From Pilasporangium apinafurcum (lineage: Eukaryota > Oomycota > Peronosporomycetes > Pythiales > Pythiaceae), in the NCBI GenBank assembly GCA_001600495.1, contig BCKE01000049.1, forward strand, positions 30,527 through 58,098: a stretch of DNA of 27,572 nt, read 5' to 3'. A model generated the notes under the pieces. The model ran no database searches, had not been told where the DNA came from, and saw nothing but the letters and a program-made list of their open reading frames with translations. The position numbers were made by a program, and so were the translations under genes. Shown piece by piece: positions 9,174 to 18,653 of the stretch. Position 1 is the first letter of the stretch, and each line of letters begins with the position of its first letter.

Positions 9174-10392
9174 TCAGCCAAGCGCGACGTCCATGCTCAT
9201 CATGACAATGAAGCCGACGATGGTACCAAATGTTGCGAGCTTCTGGTTACCACTCTGGTTCGCTTCTGGAATCAAATCATCGACGACCACAAAGATCATC
9301 GCACCAGCTGCAAAAGAAAGCGCGTAGGGCAGAATCGGACGCACATACATCACGGCACCCGCACCAACTATCTGCACACCCAAAGAGAACAACAATAGAA
9401 GACATCAATAGCGGAATCTCCGGTTATCAACCAAATAATTTGGTACACATACACCGCCCAATGGCTCAACGAGTCCACTCAGTTGCCCCCACATGAATGC
9501 ACGGAAGGCAGACATGCCCTCACGCCGCAGTGGCATCGACACTGCAAGTCCCTCGGGGAAGTTCTGTAACCCGATGCCGATAGCAAGATTGACGGCGTTT
9601 GCGAAGCTCGCACTGGTACTATGACCAACACTACCGAAACCCACACCCACAGCCATACCCTCAGGGAGGTTGTGCAACGTAATGGCGATCACTAACAGCA
9701 ACACTCGACGGAAACTAGAAAGCGAACCTTAACTCATTTCAAGCCAATAGCAGTACTGTCAGGAGTGAGCTGGTCATACCTTGTGGTACTTTTAGCAGCC
9801 ACACCGTAGGTGCTCATCGGATCTATTTCCCCGCTTTGCTTATCGTCCCAGTCGTCGTCTTTCTTCCGCTTGTCCTCGGGCTTCGCTAAGTAGTTCTCTA
9901 CAATTGGCAGCACGTGTTCTGTACCAAAGAGTGCAATTGCGCCCATTGCAAACCCCACAGCTGCAGGCACGAATGCCCATCGGCCATCGGGACCGTAGAG
10001 CTCCGATTCTTCTGCGATCTCAATTGCCGGTGCCAGCAACGACCAATACGACGCTGCAATCATCACTCCACCAGCGAATCCCTTCATTTTTCATACATAT
10101 GATAAAATACCGTATGTAAGCAATACAGTGCGAGAAAAATATAGCTAGGCGTCAGACGTACGAGCATCCCGTCGAGAATCTTCTGACTGCGTTCTTTATT
10201 GTCCACATCTAGCACAAACACCATTGCTGCTCCCTACGTTTCAATATAAGACATCCGCAAGGTAGACACAGAATCAGTCGTATTAAGCAATATCGCTGCT
10301 GCACATATGGATGCGCATACCAGTGCTGTTAACCCCCATGTCACGATCGTCCCCAGCAGCGCCTGCAACACGGGATGCGCGTCCGGAATCAT
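9174..10392 (-). CDS. ZIP-family metal transporter, ZIP11 (SLC39A11) type
   Basis: Exons on the minus strand are 10392-10321, 10233-10162, 10081-9780, 9714-9453 and 9371-9174. The introns are 87, 80, 65 and 81 nt, all GT-AG, and all phases agree, giving 301 residues. The N-terminus [18 protein letters not shown] and the string [13 protein letters not shown] are hallmarks of ZIP11. A charged cytosolic loop (about residues 122-147, [14 protein letters not shown]) precedes the metal-binding helices: HNLPEG at about 163-168 and QNFPEG at about 199-204. The C-terminal part [13 protein letters not shown] and DDLIPEA also fits. Family knowledge: ZIP11 imports zinc (and perhaps copper) into the cytosol from outside or from an internal store, and is distinct from the LIV-1 group. 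The loop is poor in histidine compared with many ZIP proteins. The gene is divergent from the small gene starting at 10583. Confidence 0.92.
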
Positions 10393-10557
10393 CGCACTCC
10401 CGTTTCCTGATCCGATCGAACTGAATGTGTGTGCGCACACGTTCACTATCTTCAGGAACCAGCACACATCACCACACTAAAATAGTTTGTAATCAGGAAA
10501 ATTTATGTATTAACCGTAAATTAGGAATACTCCGCACCGAAAGGTCATGTCTTGTAG
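10393..10557. promoter_or_regulatory. Divergent promoter region between the ZIP gene and the small plus-strand gene
   Basis: About 165 nt separate the ZIP start on the minus strand from the initiator of the plus-strand gene. On the minus strand there is only an imperfect initiator (CATTCA near 10425). A five-codon ATG frame lies near 10465. The two genes may share regulatory DNA (inference). Confidence 0.4.
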
Positions 10558-10564
10558 CCATTTC
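10558..10564 (+). promoter_or_regulatory. Initiator-like motif deciding the start of the 150-residue protein gene
   Basis: CCATTTC fits YCAYTYY. It lies downstream of the ATG at 10547 and about 20 nt before the ATG at 10583, so it argues for the second ATG as the true start. Confidence 0.45.
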
Positions 10565-10582
10565 AGTAGATCAACAACAATA

Positions 10583-11100
10583 ATGGCAAAGAAGGATGAG
10601 TACGAGATGGCATTGCGTGTGTGCCGCATTGAGCAGCAAATTGATGAACGACTACCTCATGAGTGGAAGGATTTTGCAGGGAAACCCATGCAGATGAACT
10701 ATTATACAACAAAGATCAATACATTTCGAGAGAACCCAGAGCTACAGCCGAGTCGTGACTATATGCAATGGGCCATGAAGGCATTAGAACAGGAACTGCA
10801 ACGGTATGTGAAGTATGCGTCGAAATAGCTACTAAGGGGCAGGTGCTTAATCCAATATGATATAATAGCGACCGAATTCAATTCACGCCCAGCGAGCTGA
10901 ACGCGATCATTCGGCAGGAATGGCAAACGGATATGACCCGTTCCGTGCTAGAAGCGAGACTAAACCGCCACGGAAGTAAAGACGGCCCTGTGGTACGACG
11001 ATCAGCCAATGGTGTGCTCTACGCCTGCGCACAGCGACGCCATGACAAGCACTTCCTAAAAGATGCCATCGCTAACCCGGTACAGAAGAAGAAAAAATGA
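10583..11100 (+). CDS. Unrecognised small soluble protein, 150 residues
   Basis: Exons are 10583-10803 and 10869-11100, joined by a 65-nt GT-AG intron; the codon split across the junction gives Arg. The ATG context (aacaataATGGC) is strong. I do not recognise the family. The protein is rich in charged residues, has no signal peptide and no membrane helix, and ends in a lysine run (QKKKK). Notable segments are VCRIEQQIDERL, WKDFAGKPM, ELQPSRDYMQWAMKALEQEL and, after the intron, FTPSELNAIIRQEW. Helix-rich composition and the intron that keeps the frame suggest a real, conserved gene. It ends 84 nt from the convergent YchF gene. An alternative start at 10547 would add 12 residues. Confidence 0.75.
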
Positions 11101-11184
11101 AAGACAACATTTTGGAAAATGTATCGCCTCGATTTTCTGTTTTGCTTTTCCAGTTGGTTCTATTTTGCTTGACTTATCATTTGT

Positions 11185-12576
11185 TTATTTGCCGACCAAA
11201 AAATTGTAGATATCACCATCTTGGCAGATATAGTCTTTACCTTCGGATCGCACGAAACCTTTTTCTTTCGCAGCCTTCATACTACCTGCACGAATGAAAT
11301 CGTTGTATGATACAGTCTCTGCACGGATAAAGAGCCGCTCAAAATCTGAGTGGATCACACCAGCAGCTACTGGAGCGGTCGATCCAGCTAAGACATTCCA
11401 GGCTCGGGCTTCTTTTTCTCCTACCGTGTAGTAAGTCTGCAGCTGCAAGAGCTGTTGACTCGCGCGGATCACCTTCGTCAAACCAGTCTCTTGCAATCCA
11501 CTTTCCTGTAAGTACTCGAGTTGGCTCTCTTCGTCTTCAAACGATGCCGCTGCTTCTTCCAAAGCGCCTGACACCGTGATGCACACTCCTTCTTCACTCT
11601 CCACACGCTCTCTAACCGCTTCCGTCATGGCATTCCCTGTCGCAGCGTCGTCTTCGGAGACGTTGCAAAGGTAAAGGGCTTTTTTGGCTGTCAGAAGTTG
11701 TAGTCGTTCATATTGAAGCTGCTCTTCAGGCTTCTCGAATGTCAGACCTTGTGCCAAGTTACCATCTTCGAGATGCGGTTGCAATCGTTCCAAAACCGCA
11801 ATCAATGCGGGGATCGTTGGGTCCGTGGATCTACACATTATACAAACATCACATATGACTCGTGAGACAGCATGCATATCGTCGCTGGGACTATGAGCAA
11901 ACGTACTTTTTCTTTTTGGCTGTATTTGAAAGGCGTTTTTCAACTGTCTGAAGATCAGCGAGAATCAATTCTGTGCGGATTGTGTCCAAATCACGCAGCG
12001 GGTCTACTGATTCGTCCACATGCAGAATGTTGGTGTCTTCAAAGCAACGGACGACGTGCGCAATCACAGCCACTTGCCGAATATTCTCCAAGAACTTGTT
12101 GCCTACGAGACGGCAATCGAGCACCAAGAATCAGTGAAACACGTATGCTAGCATAGTGACGACACGATAGTGACCATGACTCACCCAATCCTTCCCCCTT
12201 CGATGCGCCACGAACAAGTCCTGCAATGTCGACAAATTCCAACTACAATGCCAATATTTCTAGTTGCAAGATCTCCAGCATCTCAAACGCTCAAATAATA
12301 ACTCACCTGCGTCTCGATGACTTTCTGAGATTTTTCGATCTCCGCCAACCGATGCACACGCGGATCAGGCACGGCCACTCGTGCAATGTTGGGATCAATG
12401 GTACAGAACGGATAGTTGGCGGCCTGGGCGTTCTCGGTCTTGGTCAGTGCATTGAAGAGCGTCGACTTGCCGACATTCGGCATGCCGACGATACCTACAG
12501 AGCGGTGGAAAGCGCGAGAGAATACATTTCCTCTGGCGAGACGCCCATGGTATGTCTTGGTGACGTTGGCCAGCAT
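11185..12576 (-). CDS. ychF: YchF/OLA1-family ATPase, bacterial type with probable mitochondrial presequence
   Basis: Exons on the minus strand are 12576-12307, 12242-12185, 12102-11907 and 11830-11185, with GT-AG introns of 64, 82 and 76 nt and agreeing phases, for 389 residues. The P-loop GMPNVGKST is at 31-39, followed by [10 protein letters not shown], the DIAG motif at 95-98, and [16 protein letters not shown]. The G4-equivalent NVSE replaces NKxD, as in this family, whose members prefer ATP. The C-terminal TGS domain ends in [20 protein letters not shown] and GLGNKFL resemble bacterial YchF more than cytosolic eukaryotic OLA1. About 27 residues before the usual start are basic and without acids (from [16 protein letters not shown]), as in mitochondrial presequences. 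An in-frame ATG at 12669 would add 31 less typical residues and lies nearer to an initiator at 12702-12708. Role by family: ribosome-associated ATPase in translation and stress, here probably organellar (inference). Confidence 0.88.
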
Positions 12577-12701
12577 GCCTGTCAATGCAACTGGTTCCTT
12601 TGACCAGCAAAATATAAAGTCTGGGACGGTCCAGACATGGTCCCACAGTGATGGCCCATACTGTATCATCTACCTATAACAGCTATCAATTGTTAAGTAA
12701 A

Positions 12702-12708
12702 GAAGTGA
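12702..12708 (-). promoter_or_regulatory. Initiator-like motif of the YchF gene
   Basis: TCACTTC on the minus strand fits YCAYTYY. It lies 33 nt before the in-frame ATG at 12669 and about 125 nt before the ATG at 12576. Confidence 0.35.
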
Positions 12709-13407
12709 TGTAACCGACCACGAGTTTGTCATTTAAGCAATAGAAGATTTCTATATGCTATGATTTTCCTCGGGGTGTTATAGTTTGCACTAGCCTGCTA
12801 GTGTGGAGAACGATCTACGCTTTGATTGCTTGGAAGAAACTCAAAATAAAGAAATAAAGACCATCCCTGAGTTCCCAAATGGTCGCTCATATGATCTTTT
12901 TTGAATATTTATCATATTTAGTGTATGTTGGGTATTAGTGAGACGAATCAATTGAGGATGCCCAGAAATCGAGATGCACCAATAAAACTGGCTCATCAAC
13001 AATGATCCACCAATCACAGACCATCACTACACTCATCCACGCTCAAGCCATCTGAGTATCATTACCATTTTAAATGTTTAAAGTTAATAATTATATTTTT
13101 CACAAACATATTTGTATGCTTTATATAAACTTTAATGAATAATTTGACTAGTTTTTGCACAATGGCTTCGCAATCATCAACCAACACTCTCACTTATTTT
13201 GGGCATGATGGTGCAACAGTGACCCAAAGTACCCAACACGGTACGACTCCTATACAAAGTAAATGTGTCGTATAAAGAGGTCATGACACATTAACACCTT
13301 CATGATTAGGAAGCATGGCTATGATGCACATCACCATATGCAAAAGCACAGCAGTGGGATGGTGCAACTGGATGTGAACACGAAAGTGCGAGTGGAAAAG
13401 AAGCATT
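12709..13407. other. Intergenic stretch between YchF and the carboxypeptidase array
   Basis: AT-rich, especially about 13060-13150. No gene is recognised on either strand. A small perfect inverted repeat (cactag, spacer cctg, ctagtg) lies at 12788-12803. The rest should hold the upstream regions of the two divergent genes. Confidence 0.5.
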
Positions 13408-13419
13408 TCACTTTCATTC
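13408..13419 (+). promoter_or_regulatory. Initiator region of the first carboxypeptidase gene
   Basis: TCACTTT fits YCAYTYY and is part of the string CACTTTCATTC (13409-13419), found again before the third carboxypeptidase gene. It lies about 65 nt before the ATG at 13477. Confidence 0.5.
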
Positions 13420-13476
13420 GTGTTTTCTCCGTCTCAAGTAAAAGAGCAGCCAACGTGAAGAAGACCCAAAGAGAAG

Positions 13477-15269
13477 ATGAAGGTGTTTCATCAGCTGGTT
13501 GCCGTAGTGGCGCTTGCTGCAGGTGCCGTCCTGGCATCGTCAGCCAAGAATGATGTTGACTTGGTGACCAGTCTGCCCGGCTTCGACAGCGGCAATGTCA
13601 CGTTCAACCAGTACTCAGGTCACTTGCAACTGGAAACAAAGGAAAAACTCTTCTATTGGTACACGGAGAGTCAGGCGGATCCAGAAAACGACCCGATTGT
13701 GTTGTGGTTGAACGGTGGTCCTGGTTGCTCATCCTTGGGTGGTTTCTTCACGGGTATGTACTGTTATATGAAATTCCTGAGCTTGAGCACTGTGTGCTGA
13801 CTTCACTCTTTGTACCATATTTGTAGAGAACGGTCCATTTGTGGTCACGGATGATCTGTCAGTTAAGGTGAACCACTACTCGTGGAACCGAAAAGTGAAC
13901 CTTGTGTGGCTGGAATCGCCCGCTGGCGTAGGCTTCAGTGGTCCGTTGCAGGATGCTTCCTACTACAACGATGACACGGTGGCAACTAAATCGTACGAGT
14001 TCATTAAATTGTTCTTCGAGAAATTCTCGGAGCTCAAGGGTCGTGAGTTCTACATTACCGGAGAAAGTTATGCGGGGATTTACATCCCGTACTTGGTCAA
14101 CTTGTTGGTGGAGAAACCCATTCCGGATGTCAATCTGAAGGGTTTTGCCATTGGCAATCCATTCACGGACAACGACGCTGATGGCAATGCGTACATTGAC
14201 TACTTCTACAGTCATGCCATGATCTCCCTCGAGACGTACGAAGCTATCGCCGATGCCTGTGAATCACAAGCCGCCTGTATGTACAACTCCGACAGCTGCT
14301 CACAGGAATGCGCGGAGATCCTTGCCGATGCATTTAATGCGACACAACAAGATGACATGAACCCGTACTTTATCTACGGTGACAAGTGTCTCTTGAACAA
14401 CAATCAGGGCGATATGCTGCGCACCGCGATCGTGAATCCGACTTCACCTAATCGTCGTGGAGATGTCAGCGTCTGTGCGGAAGCATTGACGCAGTCATAC
14501 TTGAATTTGCCAGAAGTCCAGGTGTGTTTTGCGTCATTTCAATACCAAACCAAACTTGAGATGGCAATCCCGTTCTAATATTTTTTGTACTTGCAGAAAG
14601 CAATTCATATCACCGATGGCCATGTGGATTGGGCCGATTGCAATGACGTCGTAGGCGAGATGTACACGCGTAGTGACTCGTCGTTGCCAAAGTACCACAA
14701 CATACTTGGCAAGGGTATGTTCATGGAGTCAACTGCTTTGTATGTGACGAGTTCAACGTGTTAGATATTAACTCTATGGGGCTGTTCGAATAGGTCTGAA
14801 CGCTTTGATCTACAGTGGTGATGCCGACTCGGTTGTCAACTTCATCGGTACAGAGCGTTGGATCGGCAACCAAGGTTTGAAGCTTCATGTGCTCGACAAA
14901 TGGAAAGCCTGGTTTGGTCCGGATAAGCAACTCGCTGGCTACGTGGAAGTCTACGATGGTTTGACATTCAAGACCATCAAGGGTGCTGGTCACATGGTGC
15001 CGGCGATCCGCCCTTTGCATGGTCTCTACATGTTCGAGTGCTTTGTCTTTGGCGACGACAAGTGTGCGAAGTTTGACTACCCTATCGATGACGATGAGAT
15101 TGAGGCTGGTTTACTAACGCTCGATTTGAGCACCCAGAACCCAGTCTCCACCAGCTCATGGGTTCCGGTTGTGGTTGTTGGCTCCGTGTTTGCGGCTGTC
15201 GGTGCGGCCATTGCGATCAAGAAATCTAAGAAGCGCTCCACGTACCAATCCATTCCATCCACCATATAA
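13477..15269 (+). CDS. Membrane-anchored serine carboxypeptidase (S10), array copy 1
   Basis: Exons are 13477-13753, 13827-14521, 14597-14714 and 14794-15269; the introns (73, 75 and 79 nt) are GT-AG, for 521 residues. A signal peptide covers about residues 1-21 (ending near AVLASS). Motifs in order are NGGPGCSS of the oxyanion region, GESYAG with the catalytic Ser 173, SGDAD with Asp 375 as likely catalytic acid (373 is the other candidate), and GAGHMVP with His 430. The triad is complete. A helix at about 485-505 ([20 protein letters not shown]) is followed by a basic tail, [16 protein letters not shown]. So the catalytic domain should face the lumen or outside, and YQSI could act as a Tyr-based sorting signal towards endosome or vacuole (inference). 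Family role: removal of C-terminal residues from peptides and proteins at acid pH. It is closest to array copy 2, which has the same three intron positions. Confidence 0.93.
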
Positions 15270-15764
15270 ACAATCAACGAAGTTGACAGCCACCACTCTG
15301 ATGCACAAAAAGGCAATGACTATTGTCAACGTTTTTGCCAGCCAGTTGCTTGGTGTTCGCTGGAATCTTTTGAAATGATTTGCTGTGTGTGTGTTCCGTA
15401 CCTTTCGATTTTCTTTTCCAACGAACGCTGAGAAATTTCAATTGCCTTTTGCTCTCAACTTGCATGACTTTGAATAGGTGCCATCCGCATGGACCAACAC
15501 CATGATTCCATCTTCCACCGATTTTTCTCATCTATCGTAAAAATGTGGATGGCATTATCTTTTATAGCATCCACAATCACTAGAAGCTCTGGAAATTGCT
15601 GGATGTTCGAGCAGTCTCATTGTTCCTACATCTATGGATGGGAACGGCTTTCGGTCTTCGATGTCCGTCTCCTCTCTACTACAATCTCTTATAAAGGGGT
15701 TTTCTTATTATAGAGTAAATGGTTCATAGTGTAGCAATTGACCCGGCTCTCGTCGCTGATTCGT
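15270..15764. other. Spacer between carboxypeptidase copies 1 and 2
   Basis: No gene or element is recognised. Short open frames on both strands lack a domain or splice support. The end near 15765 holds the initiator of copy 2. Confidence 0.5.
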
Positions 15765-15771
15765 CCATTTC
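15765..15771 (+). promoter_or_regulatory. Initiator-like motif of the second carboxypeptidase gene
   Basis: CCATTTC fits YCAYTYY and lies about 135 nt before the ATG at 15901, further than in copies 1 and 3. The ATGs at 15777 and 15780 follow at once. Confidence 0.4.
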
Positions 15772-15776
15772 CTAGG

Positions 15777-15977
15777 ATGATGAGCGAAGAAGAAGGGACT
15801 TCTGCTGCAGACTTCGGTTCTGCACAACTGAGCAGCTCACTTGCCAATTTCTCTTTGACCAAGAAGAAGAAGAAAAAACCAGTGGAACGAACAAGGAAAA
15901 ATGAAAGTGTTTCGCCAACTACTCGTGACGGCGGTAGCATTCTTCTGTGTCTCCAGCGTCGCTGCTTCGTCGTCTAG
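15777..15977 (+). promoter_or_regulatory. Upstream reading frame overlapping the start of carboxypeptidase copy 2
   Basis: From ATG 15777 a 66-codon frame (MMSEEEGTSAADFG, later a run of six lysines) runs past the main ATG at 15901 in another frame and stops at 15977. The first part is biased towards small and acidic residues. If transcription starts at 15766, this frame is met first and could repress the enzyme, or an unseen intron could remove it. No homology is recognised. Confidence 0.35.
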
Positions 15978-17756
15978 CAATGCAGCTGATCTGGTGACAG
16001 ACTTGCCCGGCCTGACAGTGGACGTGCCATTCAAGCACTATTCGGGCCACTTGCAATTGGAGACGAAGGAAAAACTTTTTTATTGGTACACGGAGAGTCA
16101 GGCGGATCCAGAAAACGATCCGATTGTGTTGTGGCTCAGTGGTGGTCCCGGTTGCTCGTCCGTGGGTGGCTTCTTCACCGGTAAGGGACATCATTTGATG
16201 GCCTGTAGCTATACTGACACTTGTGAATTTAACTGATTCGATCTGCCTTGTATACACAGAAAATGGTCCGTTTGTGGTTACAGATGATCTATCGGTCAAG
16301 GTCAATCGCTATTCGTGGAACCGGAACGTGAACTTAGTGTGGTTGGAATCGCCGGCAGGTGTGGGTTTCAGCAGCCCACTGCAGGATGCCTCCTACTATA
16401 ATGATGATACAGTCGCGTCTCGGACGTACGATTTCATTGAGCTGTTCTTTGAGAAATACCCAGAACTAAAAGGTCGTGAATTCTACATCACCGGAGAAAG
16501 TTATGCGGGGATCTACATCCCTTACTTGGTCAACTTGTTGGTGGAGAAGCCTCTTCCCGATGTAAACTTGAAGGGTTTTGCCATTGGCAACCCGTTCACT
16601 GACAACATCGTCGACGGCAATGCGTACATGGACTACTACTACAGCCACGCCATGATCTCCTTAGAGAGCTACGAAAAGATGGTCCAAGTCTGCGGACCTC
16701 AAATCGGCTGCATCTATGACAATTCACCATGCTCTCCGGAATGCCAAGAAGTGTTGGAGGAAGCGGATGCCTCGACACAGTCTAATGATCTCAATCCTTA
16801 CTTTATCTACGGTGACAAGTGTTTATTGAACAACAATCAAGGTTCTGCGCTGTTCAGCAAGCTCAAGCCGCTGCAAGCCGCACAGTTATCGCCTACACAC
16901 CGTGGTGATATCAGCGTGTGCTCCGACGTCTTGACGCAAGCGTACCTCAACTTGCCTGAAGTCCAGGTAAATCTCTATTTGTAATTCGGTGACAGGACAG
17001 TTTACCCAGATTTCAATCTCTGACTCTGTTCCTGTGGTTTGTTTTTATATATCAGAAAGCGATTCATGTCACCGAACCTGTGAACTGGGCGGATTGCAAT
17101 GATGCTATCTACGATACCTACACGAGCAGTGCCTCCTCGTTGCCAAAGTACCGCAACATTCTTGGAAAAGGTATGAACGCTATTGACACCATAAACCCGC
17201 TAATTGCAATCAGGAAGGACTTATATTGGGATACTGTATCTTTCTGTCTGTAGATCTCAAAATCTTGATCTACAGTGGCGATGCCGACTCGGTCGTGAAC
17301 TTTATCGGCACGGAGCGGTGGATTGGCAGCCAAGGATTAAAGCTCCACGTCACACGCAAGTGGAACGCCTGGTTTGGTCCCGACAAGCAACTTGCTGGCT
17401 ACGTTCAAGAATACAACGGTCTGACGTTCAAGACGGTAAAGGGTGCGGGTCACCTGGTGCCAGCTGTGCGTCCTCTGCATGGACTCAACCTGTTCGAGTG
17501 TTTCGTATACGGTGAGGAAAAGTGTGCTGAGTTCACTTACCCTATCGATGACGATGAAATCGAAGCCGGCTTGTTTGCGCTCGATCTGAGCAGCGCTCGT
17601 CACGCCACGGCGTTGTTCACAACGGCTACCACCTCCTCCAAGATATGGATCCCTATTGTGGCGGCTTGCTCGGTGTTTGGTGTCGTTGTCGCCGTCATTC
17701 GCACTAGGCAAACAAAGCAGCGATCGGAGTACCAATCCATCCCATCGAATGTCTAG
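15901..17756 (+). CDS. Membrane-anchored serine carboxypeptidase (S10), array copy 2
   Basis: Exons are 15901-16180, 16260-16966, 17056-17170 and 17254-17756, with introns of 79, 89 and 83 nt at the same positions and phases as in copy 1; the product is 534 residues. A signal peptide covers about residues 1-21 (ending near SSVAAS). It has SGGPGCSS where copies 1 and 3 have [14 protein letters not shown] with Ser 174, SGDAD with Asp 379 (377), and GAGHLVP with His 434. A C-terminal helix near 504-521 ([18 protein letters not shown]) is followed by a basic tail with YQSIPSNV, nearly the same ending as copy 1. Several exon segments are nearly the same as copy 1 (for example [19 protein letters not shown]), so the duplication is fairly young or kept alike by gene conversion (inference). 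The Asn-to-Ser change in the oxyanion region may alter substrate choice. Confidence 0.93.
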
Positions 17757-18588
17757 AGATATAAGTTCGTATGTGGTTGATTTCAGCCGTATGAAATGTT
17801 GGTCCGTAGTATGAAAAAATCGTGCAAGTATGAGCCAGGGTTGGTATATACACGTTAAACGGGAAGTAAACAAACTCATCATCGTATTCATTTCTTTAAG
17901 AATGATCACTGACTACGTTTCGCTTCCAAAGAGTGCAAAAGGGAGCTCGCTACTGCAGTCTTTAAGATCACCAGTAAGGTCAACCAGCGATCCAACTACC
18001 ATCCGATTCTATCGAGTGCCCAGAAGGAAACCAGCGAGAGTGTGTGTTGTATAGTCGCGATCCCCACCGGCAGAGCCGATAAGAAACGTAGTGCAAACTT
18101 TCAAGGAGTGATTCATGCAATTTGCACTTCCATCGTTTCTCGTTATGTCTCCGGACACAAATTGGGACGAAATATCTGTGTGCACCCCATAAGAATAGGT
18201 CGCCATATGCATAGGTGGGCGTTTCACTTCCTAGACAACCCCCATGGTTGCAGCCAGCAAACATGCTGCGCAAGCAAATGCAGTCAGTACTTTAGCACAA
18301 AGAACACCAATACAGAACCATCAGCTCCGAAACGTATTTGTAGATGGAAAAGCGATGCGTGCACCAATGGGTGTTCTCTAAAATGCCAGCGTCACCGAAC
18401 ACCAGAGTTGCATGTCTGTACACTCATCCTCCCATCTCCCAACTGTTCAAGGACGGATGGCATTCAGTAGATCTACTTGTTCTGTAATACATTTTCATAA
18501 AAAAATGGATGTTTCACCTCTTCTCAAATGTATCAACTACTCATCGGTCTTCTTCTACGTTTTTCGGTTATTGTCACAGACGCACCAA
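17757..18588. other. Spacer between carboxypeptidase copies 2 and 3
   Basis: No intact gene. The longest plus-strand frame (18042-18470) is cysteine- and histidine-rich with no recognisable domain. On the minus strand 18009-18305 shows a hydrophobic segment and is listed as a possible pseudogene. Confidence 0.4.
18009..18305 (-). pseudogene. Possible remnant of a small membrane protein
   Basis: One minus-strand frame reads a strongly hydrophobic segment (VLTAFACAACLLAATMGVV), then TAG, then a polar stretch with MATYSYGVHTDIS and CMNHSLKVCTTFLIGSAG, and stops at 18009. The pattern of hydrophobic helix, cysteine-containing loop and second helix would fit a four-helix membrane protein, but no start, no splice path and no family is clear. 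It may be chance. Confidence 0.2.
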
Positions 18589-18600
18589 CACTTTCATTCC
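18589..18600 (+). promoter_or_regulatory. Initiator region of the third carboxypeptidase gene
   Basis: CACTTTCATTC (18589-18599) is the same string as before copy 1; TCATTCC at 18594-18600 fits YCAYTYY. It lies about 55 nt before the ATG at 18654. Confidence 0.5.
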
Positions 18601-18653
18601 TGTTACCAGCTGCATACTTAGAGTACGTCTGCTCTTCCACGTTCTTTCAAAAC

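Noticed and set aside
18042-18470. 142-codon open frame on the plus strand as a cysteine-rich secreted protein
   Set aside because: No convincing signal peptide, no splice context and no recognisable cysteine spacing; it looks like a chance frame in a spacer.
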